Positions 44,820 through 57,720 of a stretch of DNA of 64,000 bases are shown piece after piece; position 1 is the stretch's first letter, and each line of letters starts with the position of its first letter. The translations under genes and the position numbers were made by a program. This DNA is from Corydoras sp. C115 (taxonomy: Eukaryota; Chordata; Actinopteri; Siluriformes; Callichthyidae). The notes under the pieces are model-generated. The model had not been told where the DNA came from, searched no databases, and saw nothing but the letters and a program-made list of their open reading frames with translations. The DNA lies in NCBI GenBank assembly GCA_019802505.1, contig JAFMOC010000083.1, positions 1,501,001 through 1,565,000 of the forward strand. Direction: 5' to 3'.

Positions 44820-44942
44820 ATACGTCCCAAACAAGTACGCCGTGCTATTAAAGTGCATGTCGAAATAGGACACTAGATAGTGACGTGAATACTATTTTGA
44901 GCAACTATTTAGCACGGAGCCTGCGATTTGGGACGCAGCTTC
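44820..44942. promoter_or_regulatory. Inverted-terminus element in the cskmt/otub1 divergent promoter
   Basis: A block of about 120 bases just upstream of the otub1 ATG starts with CGTCCCAAAC and ends with TTTGGGACGCAG, so its ends are inverted copies. It contains CTATTAAAGTG, GACGTGAATACTATT and TTAGCACGGAG words. A related block lies in the pced1 promoter at 29641-29751. It lies between the two divergent genes and may act for both. Whether it is a domesticated miniature transposon or a shared promoter module is inference. Confidence 0.5.
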
Positions 44943-44959
44943 AAAACTGCGAAACAAAG

Positions 44960-47900
44960 ATGGCGGACGAGCAGCAGGAAATATCGCAGGGAGAGATGGA
45001 GGGTAAGTAAAACAACACGAATAAAAAACGGAAAAGTCACAGATTCGTGTGTGCCAACCCTACGTGCATTTAAGCCCGGTTCCTTTCTCGGACATTAAAG
45101 GCTATTAAGACCTCTGTCCTGCGAAATGCCGTTGTTTTTAATGCATGTGGAGCGTTGTGCTCAGTGAAGATGTGAGAGAAGCTCACAGCTCGTTCGCTCG
45201 GAGCCCAAACAAAGACAGAGACTTTAACAAAGACAGCATTAAAAGCACGACTTCATTTCAAAAGATAAAGATCGCCGTGCTGATTCTGTGTAGAACGTCT
45301 CCTACGTCGAGTTAAAACGCTAAAAGCGCATAAATTGCACACTCAGTGCTTCATCTGCTAATGATCACCCTGATCTCTGATTAATCTGACATTTTTGCAC
45401 ATTAATGTTCACTGCACGTTTTTGTTGCAACGTTCTATTACGTCATGCCATGTGATGTCATAACAGTTACATGCTTTGGTAGTTATGAGAAACGATTGGG
45501 TTTAATAAATAGTAAACATTGATCATCATCCGCATTAATAAGTTGGTACAGTGGGATAACAAATAGTTCCTTGAGTGTCCTCCTTTAAATGAAGGGTTAT
45601 GTTATCTCATCTGATATAAATTAATCCAAACATCTGCAGCAGTCTTTGCAGTAAAATAAATGAAGAAATGATGTGAGAGTGAAAATATAACTAGAGTACT
45701 CTGCACATATCTGCAAATCAATAGGTTTATTCACTTGATATATTCACCCATTGGTCATTTTGTCAACAGACCATAATCCAAGCACGATGAGAGACAAGAT
45801 CAATGATCAATTATAGACCTGTTTACTGAATTCCACATTAAATGAGTCGAAGATAAAGTGTACAATAAAATGGAAGGAAACCTAAAAAAGGACCTTGTGT
45901 AATAAGGCATTACAACCAGTATTTAATCAGGTGATAATTTGTATAACATGTGGAGTGAGGGCTAAATTATGATTATTGTTCTAAATCTCATGACCCACTC
46001 CACTTCCACCAAATTATTAACAAAGACCGCATAGTGTACTTTTAAATGCTTAATATTTGATGTTTCTTCCATGTGTGTGCATGCAGTTTTAAAATATTCC
46101 AATAGATGGCGCTGTTGTAGTTAACTGTCATAATTGCATCACCAAATTAGGTTAGGCAGTGATGCCTCATCCACCATACAGCCCAAATCTGCATTACATT
46201 CTTTCTCATTGAGTCTCATAAAGATGCATTGTGTGGTACCCACTTTGAAACCTAAATAGGAAAAGAGATGGTTCTGGCAAGAAATACACGCTTTTGTTTT
46301 ACGCTGGTGGATGGCCGTGAAAGTTGATCGTGACTCTGCAGAAAAAGTGTGTGTAATAAAGATATTTACTTATATAATCACCAGATTTTAACTATATAAA
46401 TAGATATATCCTGAGAAATATGACACTACTTTTTTGAACATCCGTATAAAACCGACAATGTAAATGAATACAGGATTTATTGAACAAGTTGTCATCAGAT
46501 GACAAATAACTAATGACATTTTCAATAACTAATCATGTTTGAATGATTAGGGTCCTCTTGTAGTGAAGTGCTTTTTCTTCCTATTTTTTTTTCAAATGAT
46601 GTAGTTTAATATACAAGTGTACTGGACTCACTGCAACACTACTGTTTTAATGTAGATTTGAGTTTATAGTCTAGACTAAAGTCAATGACAAGATGCCAGG
46701 TTATTAATAATGCATGTTTTCTCGTCTGAAATAAGGACCTTGTAATTTATTTCCCTTGACTGGCAAGAACACATTCAGTTTGCTCTTTATTTATTAACAT
46801 AACTCAAACCTCGAGCTGTTGGGATTTTGATTCATTTAAGTTAAACGATTCTTATCAACAGTTAAAAAAAAAAGGAACCATTTTTGAGGTTAGGATTGTT
46901 TTAAAATAACCTGACACTCAATAAAGCTTTATTTTTTACAAAAACAAGCAGTTTGGTTTGAACCATCAGTGACACAGAGTGGTGAAATAGGGTAAACATT
47001 CATTCATTCATTATCTCCCGCTTTATCCTATATTAGGGTAGCGGTGGGGTTCTCCATGCCCATCCAGGGGAGAGCATCTCGGGCGCTGGGCAGATAGACC
47101 CAGGACAGGGCGCCAATCTATTGCTGGACGCACACCCACCCACACAGACACACTCTATAGGGGGCAATTTGGAGAACTCAACTGACTTGATCCATGTTTT
47201 TGGACTGTGGGAGGAAACCGGAGAACCCAGAGGAAACCCACGCGGACACGGGGAGAACATGGAAACTCCACCCAGATGGGGATTCGAACCGGGAATCCCT
47301 AGTGCTGAGAGGCGAACGTGCTAACCACCAAGCCACCGTGCCGCCCATAGGGTAAACAATATTGACAAAAGTATTGAAAACCATAAACCACTAAATATGA
47401 ATATTTCCCTTTGGTACAGGTCTGTAAAATCAAGAACCTTCCCATACAGGATGCATCCCATACAGGATGCTGTATGGGAATGCTAACTGAATTTTGGTAT
47501 GGTACTATAATGGAATAGTGCGGTGACAATTTTCCAATCTCAATGTTCTCAATGTTTCACAATCAGCTGTATGTGATGTTATTGAAAATGAAAGTATTTG
47601 TCAGACCACAAAAAAGTTACAGAGCGGAGTTGTTGAGTGCTGAAGTGAACTTTGCTGGCTCAGCAACTCTTACATTTTCTACTTTTAAAAGAGTACCAGG
47701 AGCCTGATGGAATTAGTTTTATAACCAAACAGTTAAATGAGAGCCGTATGTCACAAAAGACAATGCCAAGTTGTTTGAAGTACATTGCCTCTGGACGCTG
47801 AAGTAATAGAAATATTGTAGTCAAATGGACAAGTCTTGGTTTGGATGCCAGGAGAACGTTACCGGCCTGACTGTATTATTTCAGCTGTAAATTTTGTTGG

Positions 47901-50900
47901 AGTGTTCAATTCATCAGATTTTCAAACAATTAAGGTAAAGTAAAGCAACCCAAATCACACAAATGAGAAAATATTGACTTGGTATTTTAATGAATTAATC
48001 AAATGAAATAATATTACATATCTGTAAGTGTAAAAGGTGTGTGAGCAGATCATTTAAAAATGATGGTGAAATTAGATTCATTTATAATCAATGTGATAAC
48101 AATCAGCTTTGAGTGGGTGCCGATTCAATTTATTTATTTGGAGTGCTTTTTATAATCGTACATTGTTACAAAGCCACTTTACAGTGTTATAAGCTTTTAA
48201 AACCCAAAGAGCAAGCAACAGCGGCAAGAAAAAACTCCCTGTTATGTTATTTTAAGGAAGAGACCTTAGAGGGACTCATCCTCCTTGAGCAGCTGGGCAG
48301 CATCAACAGATATGTTTAAATAACAGTCTGGTCTTCATACCATGTTTGTAGAAATGTATCATGAGATGAACCATGGAGCTACCTGAGGACTTCACAAGAC
48401 TGGAAACGTTTACAAAACCATCTCTAATGTGTTTGGACTTTATCAGTATTTGCTCGCACAATTTACAATTTGGCGGCACGGTGGCTTAGTGGTTAGCACT
48501 TTCGCCTCTCAGCACTAGGGATTACCGGTTTGAATCCCCATCTGGGTGGAGTTTCCATGTTCTGTGTGGGTTTCCTCCGGGTTTGCCGGTTTCCTCCCAC
48601 AGTCCAAAAACATGGATCAAGTCAATTGAATTCTCAAAATTTCCCATATAGAATGTGTTTGTGTGAGTGAGTGTGTGCCCAGCGATAGATTGGCGCCCTG
48701 TCCTGGGTCTATCTGCCCAGCGACCGAAACGCTCTCCCCTGGATGGGCATGGGGAACCCCACCGCGACCCTAATAGAGGATGAAGTGGAAGATAATGGAT
48801 GAATGAATGAATTTAGAATTCATTACTCCAACTGTATTAACAGCCTGCCATTGTTGATTTAGTGTTCTGATGGTGGATCAGGAAAATGAGAATTAACCAA
48901 TGTAAAAAGACCTTTGCTGTTCTTAGCACACTATTACACCCCTTATTATACCTAGCAAACTATTACACCCCTTGTTCTTGGTATGATATTAGTTGGTTTG
49001 GACTTTGACCCTAACAGTTCAACTTTTAAGCCCTAGTGCTTCCATTCTGTCACTCTTGTATCCTTGATTGAGCCACTTAACCCTGGGGTGCTGGGATTGT
49101 ATCTTGTAGTAACTCGTGTAGGTCACTCTGAACGAAGACAACTGTTAAATTGTCTAAGGGTCAATGTCATATGATTGTTTTCTCAGGAGTGAACTGTCTG
49201 GCCTACGATGAGGCCATCATGGCACAGCAAGATCGAATTCAGCAGGAAGTGAGTAACAGCTTAAGATATTTCTACACTTACAAGTAAAAGGCATGATGAT
49301 GATCTGTGGGGTAATGCATCTTTTCTAAAACTCTTAGAATTCTCTCAATGGCTTTGCTTTAATAAATCTTGAGCTTTTTTTGTTTTAAATATTTAATTAG
49401 CTAATCTGTTTTCATGGGTGTTGTACATAAGCCACTTAGTCATAATTTGTTAGAATGCTGCTAATCTGATCACATAATAGATACACAGCTGGTAAAATGG
49501 TAAAAACGTTTACAACAGCCTTGCCATTGTAAGGAGGCTGCAGCCTATCCCAGCGCTTATAAAGTTAAAGTTAGGGAAGCATCATGGACAGGTCGTCAGT
49601 TCATCACAGGATAAACACAAAGACAGACACCTTTTCACATCTGTGCAGTTTAGTATGTCCAGTTTACTTTCTGGCCTGTTTGCGTACTGTGAAAAAAAGG
49701 AACTCTAGATGTAAACCTGCTCAGATACATGGAGAACGTGCAAATCCACTCAGAAAGATCCTTGATCACCCTAGCTGGTAACTGTTCTGCCTGTGTAAAT
49801 GTAATGAAATGTAAATATTCTTTTCGCAAGTGCTTTAATTTAAGCAATATGTACTGTATAAAGTGTGTGTGTGTTTTTTTTTTTGTTTTTTTCCCAGATT
49901 GCCACAAGTATTCCTTTAGTGTCTGACAGACAGGAACTTTCCGTGTTACAATCAGAATATGCAGAGGATGACACTATCTATCAACTGAAGATAAAGGTTT
50001 TTTCTTTCACTCATGTTTTTTCCCCTCACATTTAAAATTTTGGTTTGACTGAATTAGAAATATCTATATACACATGCCCATCCAGAGGAAAACATTTCCG
50101 GATGTTACACCCAACCTAACACACACACACACACACACACACACTATATAAATCAGTAATTTAGAGCAGCTAATTTACCTTGCATCCATGTTTTTGGGAG
50201 GGAATCCTGGGGAACCCTATCTGAATACAAAGAGAACATTAAAACTCCACCCAGCTCAGGATTCGAATCTGGATCCCCAGCACTTGGAGACAAACATGCT
50301 AACCACAAAGGCACCACATTAGACAAACATCCATCCATTATCTTCCGCTTTATCCTCTATTAGGGTCGTGGGGTAGATACACCTGGGTAGATACACCCAG
50401 TAGATACACCCAGGTGGATAGATACACCCAGGACAGGGCGCCAATCTATCGCTGGGCACACACTCACTCACACAGACACACTCTATATGGGGCAATTTGG
50501 AGAATTCAATTGACTTGATCCATGTTTTTGGACTGTGGGTGGAAACCGGAGAACACGAAGGAAACCCATGCGGACACGGGGAGAACATGTGCCCCATTAG
50601 ACGATCATAAATGTAAAAAAATAAAATGGAATAAATGACCAACTTCACTTTAATTCTATTGCACATAGTTGCTGTCAGTGCTTCCTTATGTCTATCTGTG
50701 TTTAAGTCGCTACATGTTCTCTATATAAACACTCATTGTATTCAAATCGACCATCTTAATTTGACTGCACAAAAAAAATATAATATCATTGTGGCTGATT
50801 AAAGGAGCAGCATTCAGATGAGTTGTAAGCCGGCTGAGGAAAGAGAGAGAGATTTTATTAAAATTTGCAAGTCTGGGGTCTGGATAGTTATTGGACTGTC

Positions 50901-53900
50901 ACGCTACCAAGCTGGGATTATCTCAGATTAACTCTATTGTAAGATCAGGGCTCAGACTCCTTGTGCATATTTGACAAATATTCATTCATTCAATATTTCC
51001 CGCTTTATCCTCTACTAGGGTCGCGGTGGGGTTCCCCATGCCCATCCAGGGGAGAGCGTCTCGGGCGCTGGGCAGATAGACCCAGGACAGGACGCCAATC
51101 CATCGCTGGGCACACATTCACTCACACAGACACACTATATGGGGCAATTTGGAGAATTCAATTGACTTGATCCATGTTTTTGGGCTGTGGGAGGAAACCG
51201 GAGAACCTGGAGGAAACCCACGCAGACACGGGGAGAACATGGAAACTCCACCCAGATGGGGATTCGAACCGGGAATCCCTAGCGCTGAGAGGCGAACGTG
51301 CTAACCACTAAGCCACCGTGCCGCCCATATTTGACAAATATTTAACATCTAAATGCTATAAAGAATTTATTTTCATTTTGTGAAATGTTGAGCATGGCTG
51401 GAATGTAAATGTGAATAAAATCTATTGCTTGCAGGACCTTCATAAAAAATATTCATATATTCGGAAGACACGGCCGGATGGAAATTGTTTCTACAGAGCT
51501 TTTGGCTTTTCACATTTGGAGTCACTACTCGAAGACAGCAAAGAGCTCCAGAAGTAAAGTTTGACATGAAAAAAATCCTTAAACTTTACACTGTTGTTTT
51601 GTTAAATCTTTCTGACTACGTTTAATATATTACGTTTTATATTTAGATAATTCTTATTTTCATGTGTTTGTCTTATCTGCATAAATTAGGTTTAAAGCCG
51701 TGGCAGCTAAGAGCAAACTTGACCTTGTGAATCAGGGCTTTACTGAGTTCACTATTGAAGACTTTCACAACACAGTGAGTATCAGCAGAAAACCCACCGT
51801 TGCTGCCATCAACAAAATTGTGCGCTTGTGTACGATGTTTTCTAATTCTGCTTTTGTTGTATCTGCATCAGTTCATGGACCTGATTGAGCTGTGTGAGAA
51901 GCAGCCAGGCCTCACTGAACTGCTGAGCTCCTTTAATGACCAGAGTGTCTCTGACTATGTGGTGGTTTACTTAAGACTGCTCACCTCAGGCTACCTGCAG
52001 AGAGAGCAAGCCTTCTTCCAGCACTTTATTGAGGGAGGACGGTCAGTCAAGGAATTCTGCCAGCAGGTACGGCCTGCTATTTATTCTGTTCTTCCACAAA
52101 GTGGCAAAAATCTGCTTAATGGGTTGCTAAATATTTGGGATATAGTTTTTTTTAAACTGGAGAGACTAGATTTTAATAAATCAATTATTTTTGACGTCAG
52201 CAACACGACAGAGTATATACACCACACCATCAGACTATAAACCAAACATACAATGACATTTATTCTCTTCTTATGTAGAAAAAGCTGAAAACCTAAAAAT
52301 TAGAACTATCAAAAGAGGTCCAAATCTCAACTAGTCCAAGACTCAGTTTCACTAAGGAACATTACCAATATTACTTTTAAAGTCTCTTTCAAACAGGTTT
52401 GAAGTCAGAACATGCAACACATTTTTTAACCTTTGTAGCCAAAACAAGAAGTTCAGACAGTATACATTCAGTTGCAGTCTTCAGAAGCAAATTCAGCAGT
52501 TTCTAAATGCAGTTAAACCAACATAATAAGCACTTTACAAGAAGCCCAACTTAATTGTTGGAGCTAAAGGGCAAGGAGAGGAATATGATGTTGCAGCCAT
52601 TATACAATAAGAGATGGGACTTTGTATATGGTCTCACACTGGCAACCTGGTGGACACTGAAATTAAATTCTCTAGCTTTAGATTGATAGCCAACCACTAA
52701 GCCCTCGCTTCGCAAATAATTCAGAATCATCAGAATACTTTATTAATTGCGTGGGGGGGGATTTTGGTTTTTGCAGATGCGCCATTAGTCATGTTTATAT
52801 ATACCAGTGATACTCAATTATTTTCTGTTAAGCCCCCCCTAGAAGACGAAAACTTTTTGCGCCCCCCCCCCTTATTATATCCTTATTAACAAGAAATATA
52901 GATCAACTTAGAACAAAGAATAACTTTATTAACTTGTTTTTTAGTTTGTAACAGAAACGAATGAAATCCTTATTTAAACTAGAAACATTTTTGAACTGAC
53001 TGCCATTTGATACTGAAAAATGAAATGAAATCAAATTCATCAGCAACATTAATTCAGGAGCACAATTTATTAACACTGTAACCTACAAAACAAAAATGAA
53101 TACAAAAATTTGTGCTGTTTTTTTATTTATTTATTTTTTTGTCTATATGAGGAAGTCAGAACTAATGTCTCCAACGCTTTGCCCGTTTTGCAGCACAGCT
53201 TTTCTGAAGTAGCTTTCATAAAGCGTTATGATTGCTGGAGATATGCGTCACGTTTACGATTAAAAACTCAAGCGGTTATCAGTGTGATCGGGGTGTAATG
53301 TCTTTAAGTGACGCCTTCATCTATTTGGCTTCACGCTGTCCGCTGCCAACATATAAGGACACAGAGGACACGCCGGTCTTTCTTTATCTCCCACCTTCGT
53401 TACAGTGAAGCCAAGCGCTACATACACTTCCTCATATTTCCTCGTTTTAACTTTCGGTTGACTTTTGTTGGTCTTATTATCTTCGTCTCTCTCCTCCTTT
53501 CTCTCCGCCATCCCTGTTAAATATTTTTCCATGTTGTCTCTTGAGGGTTTGTTCAGTACACTTAATATCACTTGCTCTGTGATTTCTTGTTATGCGCCCC
53601 ACTATTTGAGAAGCACTGATATATACAAAAGTAAACTTCAAATCCATCAAACAGATTGAATACGTAAGATCCTTATTCCAATATTGGATTTGTATTCTAT
53701 CTATCAACACTGCACGAACTAAATAACTGGCAAACAGATTACAACATACAAACTCTCCACCAACAAGAAAAACACTACACGCACACAAATACCGACAAGA
53801 TCAAGCGATCTGTACAAGATGCCTCATAGGTCACTCTGAACTCCATCATCCTCTATCCAGAGAACAGCACCACTTTGCAAGCTCTGCAAAGCCTCATTAA

Positions 53901-56539
53901 CAATAAAGCACATGCCCCATAGGAACAATCTACTGCAATAAAAAATACATCAAAGCCATTTTTGAGAGGACTCCACCAAAGAGATTACCAGACTTCTAAA
54001 CATGAAACATAAACTGTTCCTTGGTGTACAAAGCAGCCTAAAGTACTACTTGCATATGCTTTTATTATAGTACCAACAACCACAATCCTATATGTCTGAC
54101 CATCACAGCTGGAACCAAACCTTAGAAACTACAGATACAAAAAAAAAAACAAACCCTAAGAATGAGGTGTGTTTTAAAACAAACAATTTAAAGTACCAAA
54201 AAAGCAGATTGGATTAAAACGAATACACATGGTATATGATCAGACATATGCAATTTTCAGATTTATACTCATCGGCCACTATATATGTAGCACCTTTTAG
54301 TTTCTACACTCATTGTTTATTTTATCTGTTCTACATACAACTCAAGACATTCATTCATTCATCCATTATCTTCTGCTTTATCATATATTGGGGGGGCGTT
54401 CCCCATGCCCATCCAGGGGAGAACGTTTCGGGCGCTGGGCAGATACACCCAGGACAGGGTGCCAATCTATCGCTGGGCACACACTCTCTCACACAGACAC
54501 ACTCTATACGGGGCAATTTGGAAAACTCAATTGACTTGATTCATGTTTTTGGACTGTGGGAGGAAACCGGAGAACCCGGAGGAAACCCATGCAGAAACGG
54601 GGAGAACATGGAAACTCCACCCAGATGGGGATTCGAACCAGGAATCCCTAGTGCTGAGAGGAGAACGTGCTAACCACTAAGCCACTGTGACGCCCAACTC
54701 AAGACAACTGAACATTATTTATAAAGCACTTTAAAAACAACAGCAACTAAAACAAAGTGCTTTACATGTGTAACTATTAAAAACTCAGACCATGGAGAGA
54801 CAATGTAAGCATTAAAAAAATAACATTACTAAAACCATGTTCTCCCCGTGTCCGCGTGGGTTTCCTCCGGGTTCTCCGGTTTCCTCCCACAGCCCAAAAA
54901 CATGGATCAAGGTCAATTGAATTCTCCAAATTGCCCCATCTAGAGTGTGTCTGTGTGAGAGAGTGTGTGCCCAGCGATAGATTGGCACCCTGTCCTGGGT
55001 GTATCTGCCCAGCGCCCGAAACGGTCTCCCCTGGATGGGCATGGGAAACCCTACCCCCTCTAGCGCCACCCTTGTAGAGGATAAAGTGGAAGATAATGGA
55101 TGGATGGACATTACTAATAATAATTACATAACAAATAATTTAGACCAATAAAAACAAAGAAAATTAAACGAGAGTAAGGTCCTATATTGATAATGGGTTT
55201 TAAGACTTGTTAATAAATAATCTACATTGTAGATGTGCTTTGTAGTTTTTCCCAATTATAAACTGTAGTCTGTTAGTTTCTTTATAAACTTTATTAGTCC
55301 CGTTTACGTCGTTATTTCGGCCCAACACAGGACCAAGTTGAGTATTATTTGGGTGGTGGACAATTCTCAGCACTGTGGTTTAAGAAGTGGAGTGTGTTGA
55401 GGTGGTATAAGTTGATTAGATACTGCAATGCTGCAGGAGGTTTTAAACACTGTCAACCGACCACTGTGCACTTTAATATATCTGTTCTAATGTTCTGTAG
55501 GTGTAAAATATACTGTGTGCATGTGTTCACTGGACGTCGCCTGCAGAATCATCCATTATCTTCCGCTTTATCCTCTACTAGGGTTGTGGAGGGGGTTCCC
55601 CATGCCCATCCAGGGGAGAACGTCTTGGGCACTGGGCAGATACACCCAGGACAGGGCGCCAATCTATTGCTGGACATACAAACACTCTCTTTATGGGGCA
55701 ATTTGGAGAACTTAATTGACTTGATCCATGTTTTTGGACTGTGGGAGGAAACCGGAGAACCCGGAGGAAACCCACGCAGACACGGGGAGAACATGGAAAC
55801 TCCACCAAGATGGGGATTCGAACCGGGAATTCCTAGTGCTGAGAGGAGAACATGCTAACCACTAAGCCACCGTGCCGCCCCGCCTATAGAATCCTGGTTG
55901 CTAAACATATTTGGTTAGTGGATTATTCTACTTCAGTGCTGAGACATGTGAATGCCTTCCAAATAATGTGTTTTATAACATATAAATTATGGCGGTTCTG
56001 ACTATTAGAACTATTAGGGATAACAGACTATGCAGAGAAGCAGACGGACTTCAGTCTACAATTTTAGAACTTCAAAGTGCATCTGTGTAAGTGGAAGTGA
56101 TGTATTGGTTTATGAGTAGAAACAAGGCTTATATCTAATTAAAGGGGTAAACCATGTTACAGTACTCTGATGATGAAGCCGGTAATAAAGCAATAAGGCC
56201 TGAGAGGGCATGTCGAGTGCCATTAAAGCACTTTTCATTGATTTATTCATAATAATGCACAACCTCATGTTCCTTATTGCTTTATTAACAGTTTATATTG
56301 TAAAACTGCTTTAAGAACCCCAATTTGTTTTCTTTTTGTAGGAAGTGGAACCAATGTCTAAGGAGAGTGATCATATCCACATCATAGCCCTCGCACAGGC
56401 GCTGAACGTGTCCATATTGGTGGAGTACATGGACCGAGGGGAGGGTGGCACAGTCAATCACCACATTTTCCCAGAAGGCAGCGAGCCACGTATCTTCCTG
56501 CTCTATCGGCCAGGCCATTATGACATCTTGTACAAATAG
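44960..56539 (+). CDS. otub1: Ubiquitin thioesterase otubain-1
   Basis: Seven exons join in phase: 44960-45002, 49187-49248, 49898-49996, 51435-51553, 51690-51774, 51872-52066, 56342-56539, giving 266 aa, close to the 271 of mammals. OTUB1 is a cytosolic and nuclear OTU cysteine protease that cleaves Lys48-linked ubiquitin and also blocks some E2 enzymes. The catalytic loop reads PDGNCFYRAFGF with Cys86 (51486-51488) and the neighbouring Asp83; the C-terminal GHYDILYK provides His260. The N-terminus MADEQQEISQGEMEG is short and acidic, as in orthologs. The donor of exon 3 (AAG then GTTTTT) is weak but frame and homology require it. Introns 1 and 6 are long and hold SINEs and a hAT-type element. 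Confidence 0.96.
45003..46980. other. otub1 intron 1, first half
   Basis: The first 450 bases continue the CpG-moderate promoter region; the rest is AT-rich with no repeat I recognise. Confidence 0.5.
46999..47346 (-). mobile_element. Mermaid-like SINE with perfect target duplication
   Basis: ATAGGGTAAACA at 46987-46998 and 47347-47358; otub1 intron 1. Confidence 0.94.
48113..48310 (+). repeat. Second copy of the GCTTTTTATAA-type interspersed repeat
   Basis: Shares GGCAAGAAAAAACTCCCT and CTCATCCTCCTTGAGC with 32402-32640 but is more diverged; otub1 intron 1. Confidence 0.6.
48473..48812 (+). mobile_element. Mermaid-like SINE
   Basis: Nearly full length with a small deletion in the CCCCGTGTCCGCG segment; otub1 intron 1. 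Confidence 0.9.
49520..49780 (-). mobile_element. Very old SINE relative
   Basis: Body words of the wider fish SINE group remain (GCAGCCTATCCCAGCGC, GGACAGGTCGTCAGTTCATC, TGGAGAACGTGCAAATCCAC), without the tRNA head of the dominant family. Confidence 0.55.
50075..50322 (-). mobile_element. Old SINE copy
   Basis: Diverged body and head words (AAACTCCACCCAGCTCAGGA) around a CA repeat. Confidence 0.6.
50330..50590 (-). mobile_element. Mermaid-like SINE, head truncated, with local repeat
   Basis: The GATACACCCAG word is repeated about four times near 50374-50428, and the head is missing after GGGGAGAACATG. Confidence 0.85.
50983..51325 (-). mobile_element. Mermaid-like SINE with 17-base target duplication
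   Basis: CATATTTGACAAATATT at 50966-50982 and 51326-51342; otub1 intron 3. Confidence 0.95.
52580..52725 (-). mobile_element. Decayed V-SINE-like fragment
   Basis: The complement carries GGCTTAGTGGTTGGCTATCA and weak similarity in the middle part only. Confidence 0.4.
52805..53618 (-). mobile_element. Non-autonomous hAT transposon with BED-finger remnant
   Basis: The 814-base element is bounded by CAGTGATACTCAA and the inverted CTATTTGAGAAGCACTG. A perfect 8-bp target duplication, ATATATAC, flanks it (52797-52804 and 53619-53626). Eight-base duplications and CAGTG ends are hallmarks of hAT elements. A minus-strand ORF (53317-53571) resembles the N-terminus of ZBED5-like fish hAT transposases (RKYEEVYVALGFTVTKVGDK, then CPLC of a BED finger), cut off before the catalytic region. 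It lies in otub1 intron 6. The intact duplication suggests a fairly recent insertion. Confidence 0.88.
53640..54120. other. Possible old retroelement relic in otub1 intron 6
   Basis: Lower-AT stretch whose fragmented frames read like decayed coding sequence (for example NYWQTDYNIQT), but no family is recognisable. Confidence 0.25.
54350..54694 (-). mobile_element. Mermaid-like SINE with perfect target duplication
   Basis: CAACTCAAGACA at 54338-54349 and 54695-54706. Confidence 0.94.
54833..55107 (+). mobile_element. 5'-truncated Mermaid-like SINE with target duplication
   Basis: Starts at CCATGTTCTCCCCGTG, lacking the tRNA head, but ACATTACTAA flanks both sides (54823-54832 and 55108-55117). 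Confidence 0.9.
55551..55881 (-). mobile_element. Mermaid-like SINE with target duplication
   Basis: Flanks GCCTGCAGAATC and GCCTATAGAATC differ at two positions. Confidence 0.9.
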
Positions 56540-56792
56540 TACTTGCTCAACTCTGAGAAGCCTACACCAGAGCAACAGCCACGATTATTCCTACACGGTA
56601 TCGCAACAGTACAACAAACTTCACTTTGTTTCTTCTATCCCCCCCTCCCCCCCAAACAAATGAATTAGTAAAAACTAAACCGTGAAGCAAGCATTAGGGC
56701 TGTACAGTTTCTGTTTTTATTTGTGGTTGTAAATGTTATAAACCTGCTTTTAGTTATTGCTCTTCTTTGTTACATCAAGTTATGTGACTTTT

Positions 56793-56798
56793 ATTAAA
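56793..56798 (+). terminator. Variant poly(A) signal of otub1
   Basis: ATTAAA lies about 250 bases after the stop in a short AT-rich 3' UTR. No AATAAA occurs closer. Confidence 0.5.
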
Positions 56799-56867
56799 GG
56801 CATTTTCTCCTGACTCAATGGGCCTTGAACTTCTCGGCTTCTGGAACGTCACACTCATCTCATCATC

Positions 56868-57160
56868 TTCCACTTAATTCCATACTAGGCTTGTGGGAAG
56901 TGACCATCCAGAGGAGAATGTTTTGGGCAGTTGGTAGATACACCCAGAACAGGGTGTCAATACAGACACACACTATACAGGGGCAATTTAGAGCAGTCAA
57001 TTTACCTTGAATTCATGTGGGACTGTGAGTGCAAACCGGAGAATCTGACGAAATCCCCATGGGGAAAGCATGGAAACTCCACCCAGATTGTGGTTCGAAC
57101 CTGGATCTCCAGCACTGAAAGGTGGACATGCTAACCACTGAGCCGCCATACTGTCTGGAC
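56868..57160 (-). mobile_element. Old SINE copy downstream of otub1
   Basis: Diverged copy with CCACTTAATTCCATACTAGG and CCATCCAGAGGAGAATG; about 330 bases after the otub1 stop. Confidence 0.65.
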
Positions 57161-57367
57161 CTGTTCAGATCAACCTCACTTCATGTAAAGAATCACTGTC
57201 ATAATTTAGTGCACTGTGATTATTAATTTTGGTTGATAACTTATGGAAGAGCTGTTTTGTGACGCACAGGTTTGTGTTTAGTGACTCGTCTCATGTTCCC
57301 AAACAACATTACGATCCAGTGGATAAGTGGCTTATTGAATTATAGCTTTTTTTGCATACACTAAATT

Positions 57368-57720
57368 ATTCATTCATTCATTATCTTCCGCTTTTTCCTA
57401 TATTATGATCGCGGTGGGGTTCCCCGTGTCCATCCAGGGGAGAACGTTTCGGGCGCTGGGCAGATACACCCAGGACAGGACGCCAATCTATCACTGGGGA
57501 CTCACACAGACATGCACACATACACACTCTATATGGGGCAATTTTGGAGAACTCAATTGACTTGATCCATGTTTTTGGACTGTGGGAGGAAACCGGAGAA
57601 CCCGGAGGAAACCCACGCGGACACGGGGAGAACATGGAAACTCCACTCAGATGGGGATTCGAACTGGGAATCCCTAGCGCTGAGAGGTGAACGTGCTAAC
57701 CACTAAGCCAACATGCCGCC
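57368..57720 (-). mobile_element. Mermaid-like SINE with target duplication
   Basis: CACTAAATT on both sides (57359-57367 and 57721-57729). Confidence 0.92.
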
